Origin: Chlorobium sp.
GTDB lineage: Bacteria; Bacteroidota; Chlorobiia; Chlorobiales; Chlorobiaceae
Length of the DNA: 64,000 nt
Reading direction: 5' to 3'
Assembly (NCBI GenBank): GCA_005862285.1
Contig: SZXW01000010.1
Coordinates: forward strand, 1-64,000
Shown here in pieces: positions 62,880-64,000 of this stretch (position 1 is its first letter; every line of letters begins with the position of its first letter). Both the position numbers and the translations under genes were made by a program. The notes beneath the pieces were generated by a model. It was given only the letters and a program-made list of their open reading frames with translations. It was not told the origin of the DNA and made no database searches.

Positions 62880-63110
62880 TCAGAATACCGGACCTTTCGG
62901 GAACATACCGTGAATTCCCCATATCGCACCGAATAAGGTCATCATGACCGCCATGATGATACCTACAACAAAAAAAAGGACAATCATGGCAGGAATGCTC
63001 GCAAATGCCCATTTCACCATGAATACAACCATCGACCAGAAAGGCATGCGGATATCGGTGACCACGACTTTCTGTTCTCCGGTAACAGGATGTTCTTCCA
63101 TACTCTTCAT
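62880..63110 (-). CDS. Small membrane protein of unknown function (76 aa)
   Basis: The protein starts MKSMEEHPVTGEQKVVVTDI and has one or two hydrophobic segments, WSMVVFMVKWAFASIPAMIV and LFFVVGIIMAVMMTLFGAIW, so it lies in the membrane. I do not recognise it. I chose the ATG at 63110; a TTG at 63119 is alternative. Confidence 0.6.
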   Translation of the reverse strand: MKSMEEHPVTGEQKVVVTDIRMPFWSMVVFMVKWAFASIPAMIVLFFVVGIIMAVMMTLFGAIWGIHGMFPKGPVF

Positions 63111-63119
63111 TGTTTGCAA

Positions 63120-63481
63120 AGTTGATAGATGTTGTAGTAAGCATCAAAACTATCAAAAATATACCAAAGCTGCCCCTAAGAGAAAATGCTCCTGTAATTT
63201 ACCTATCCTTTTCAAAAAAAAGCTCGCTGTGGTTACCGGAACATGAATATGGAGCGTTAACTACAGCAGATTTCAACAAACATTTTCTTTCCGTCCGGTT
63301 ATCATAGCAAGGCAATCGATCCTCATCTGAACTTTGCTGTATATGACATCATAAAAAACAAAATTTCGACATAATTGTATATTTTTAGGTTATAATTATT
63401 ACATTCCATAAATATTTAAGTTTTTTACATGATTTATGGATTTTTCGCAACCATACTCATGAACCAGGTAAGTGTTATCGT
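63120..63481. other. Divergent intergenic region
   Basis: A 362-base gap, AT-rich in its second half (63350-63430). It should hold the promoter of the ATP-grasp gene. I see no gene, terminator or repeat. Confidence 0.5.
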
Positions 63482-64000
63482 ATGATCCGCTTTTTTGAAC
63501 AGTATAAAGCAGAAACTGACAGGTTCTTTGACGAGGTATTTTCGTCGAACGGGAACCCTCGCGTCCATTACGATAAACTGCTTCATCGTTTCAGGCAGTT
63601 TTCCCCTGAGGATATAAAGGCCCGCCGTGAAATCATCAATATTTTTTTCCGCAACCAGGGAATAACCTTCACGGTATACGGTGTGGACGAAGGTATCGAG
63701 CGTATCTTCCCCTTCGACCTGATACCGAGGATCTTGCCCGCGGATGAATGGAAAACCATCGAAAGAGGGCTTGTGCAGCGGATAACGGCCCTCAACGAGT
63801 TTCTGTTCGATATCTACCATACCCAGAAAATCCTGAAGGATAAAGTCGTTCCCGCTGAACTGATCCTCGGCAGCAAACATTTCGCAAGAGAGTTCGTAGG
63901 CGTCAATCCGCCCCTCGGCGTCTATATCCACATTACAGGAAGCGATATCATACGGGACCGGAACGGCAGCTATATGGTGCTCGAGGACAACCTGCGCACA
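63482..64000 (+). CDS. Circularly permuted ATP-grasp type protein, N-terminal part, cut by window edge
   Basis: An open frame of 173 codons runs from ATG 63482 to the right edge. It reads [20 protein letters not shown], then [19 protein letters not shown] and ends [19 protein letters not shown]. These blocks are the start of the CP_ATPgrasp (DUF404/DUF407) family. Such proteins often pair with alpha-E domain proteins and transglutaminase-like proteins and form peptide bonds of unknown product; those genes would lie beyond the edge. Confidence 0.85.
   Translation, partial: MIRFFEQYKAETDRFFDEVFSSNGNPRVHYDKLLHRFRQFSPEDIKARREIINIFFRNQGITFTVYGVDEGIERIFPFDLIPRILPADEWKTIERGLVQRITALNEFLFDIYHTQKILKDKVVPAELILGSKHFAREFVGVNPPLGVYIHITGSDIIRDRNGSYMVLEDNLRT

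Overview
The window looks like a chromosomal segment of a mesophilic green sulfur bacterium (Chlorobiota/Chlorobiales). This is inferred from protein flavour and gene neighbourhoods (yihY-dnaX-aspS, purSQ, a MacAB/TolC exporter, two-subunit pyruvate carboxylase, lpxD, metF, lysA-rpmG-tRNA-Leu-rnpB). No photosynthesis gene lies in the window, so the placement is not proven. Most of the sequence is of balanced base composition and densely coded on both strands. The first 6.3 kb is clearly different.

Region 1 (1-6276) is an accessory and decay zone. It holds the N-terminal part of a REP-associated transposase, a very AT-rich pair of overlapping genes (an LCAT-like alpha/beta hydrolase and a large protein of unknown function), an IS5-type transposase stub, a probable restriction/helicase fragment and a toxin-antitoxin graveyard. 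The graveyard contains an XRE antitoxin, BrnT/BrnA, a decayed copy of the BrnA 3' end, a broken VapC and a HigB/HigA-like pair whose toxin is cut at a repeat boundary. A cluster of REP-like palindromes and a 123-bp direct repeat follow.

Region 2 (6277-16247, minus strand) is housekeeping: yihY-dnaX-aspS, a UMF1-type MFS transporter, purS-purQ, pssA, panB and a lipoate ligase-like gene. The dnaX gene is split between two frames at a run of ten A residues directly after a perfect hairpin. As written it encodes a gamma-sized product, and full tau needs a -1 frameshift or transcriptional slippage.

Region 3 (16587-24786, plus strand) carries a CoA-binding protein, ddl, a TPR-like protein and a complete TolC/MacA/MacB-type exporter with one ATPase and two different permeases. 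Region 4 (24807-29650, minus) has an unknown protein and a four-gene biotin-dependent set (5S-, 12S-, small- and 1.3S-like subunits) without a biotin carboxylase, which fits a methylmalonyl-CoA/pyruvate transcarboxylase. Region 5 (30083-35520) is a run of plus-strand genes: a glycerol dehydrogenase-like enzyme, two NTF2-like proteins, aquaporin, Nramp, UspA and an OmpA-domain protein.

Region 6 (35643-50134) includes a GH15-DUF547 fusion enzyme, lpxD, prs-rplY, an orphan DppC-type permease, a NUDIX hydrolase, a TlpA/DUF4266/DUF3570 envelope operon, a class D beta-lactamase, comEC and metF. Region 7 (50360-64000) has three alpha/beta hydrolases, pycA-pycB, lysA, rpmG, tRNA-Leu, a zinc-ribbon coiled-coil protein, RNase P RNA, a CPXCG protein, an aminotransferase, UspA and the start of a circularly permuted ATP-grasp protein that runs off the right edge.
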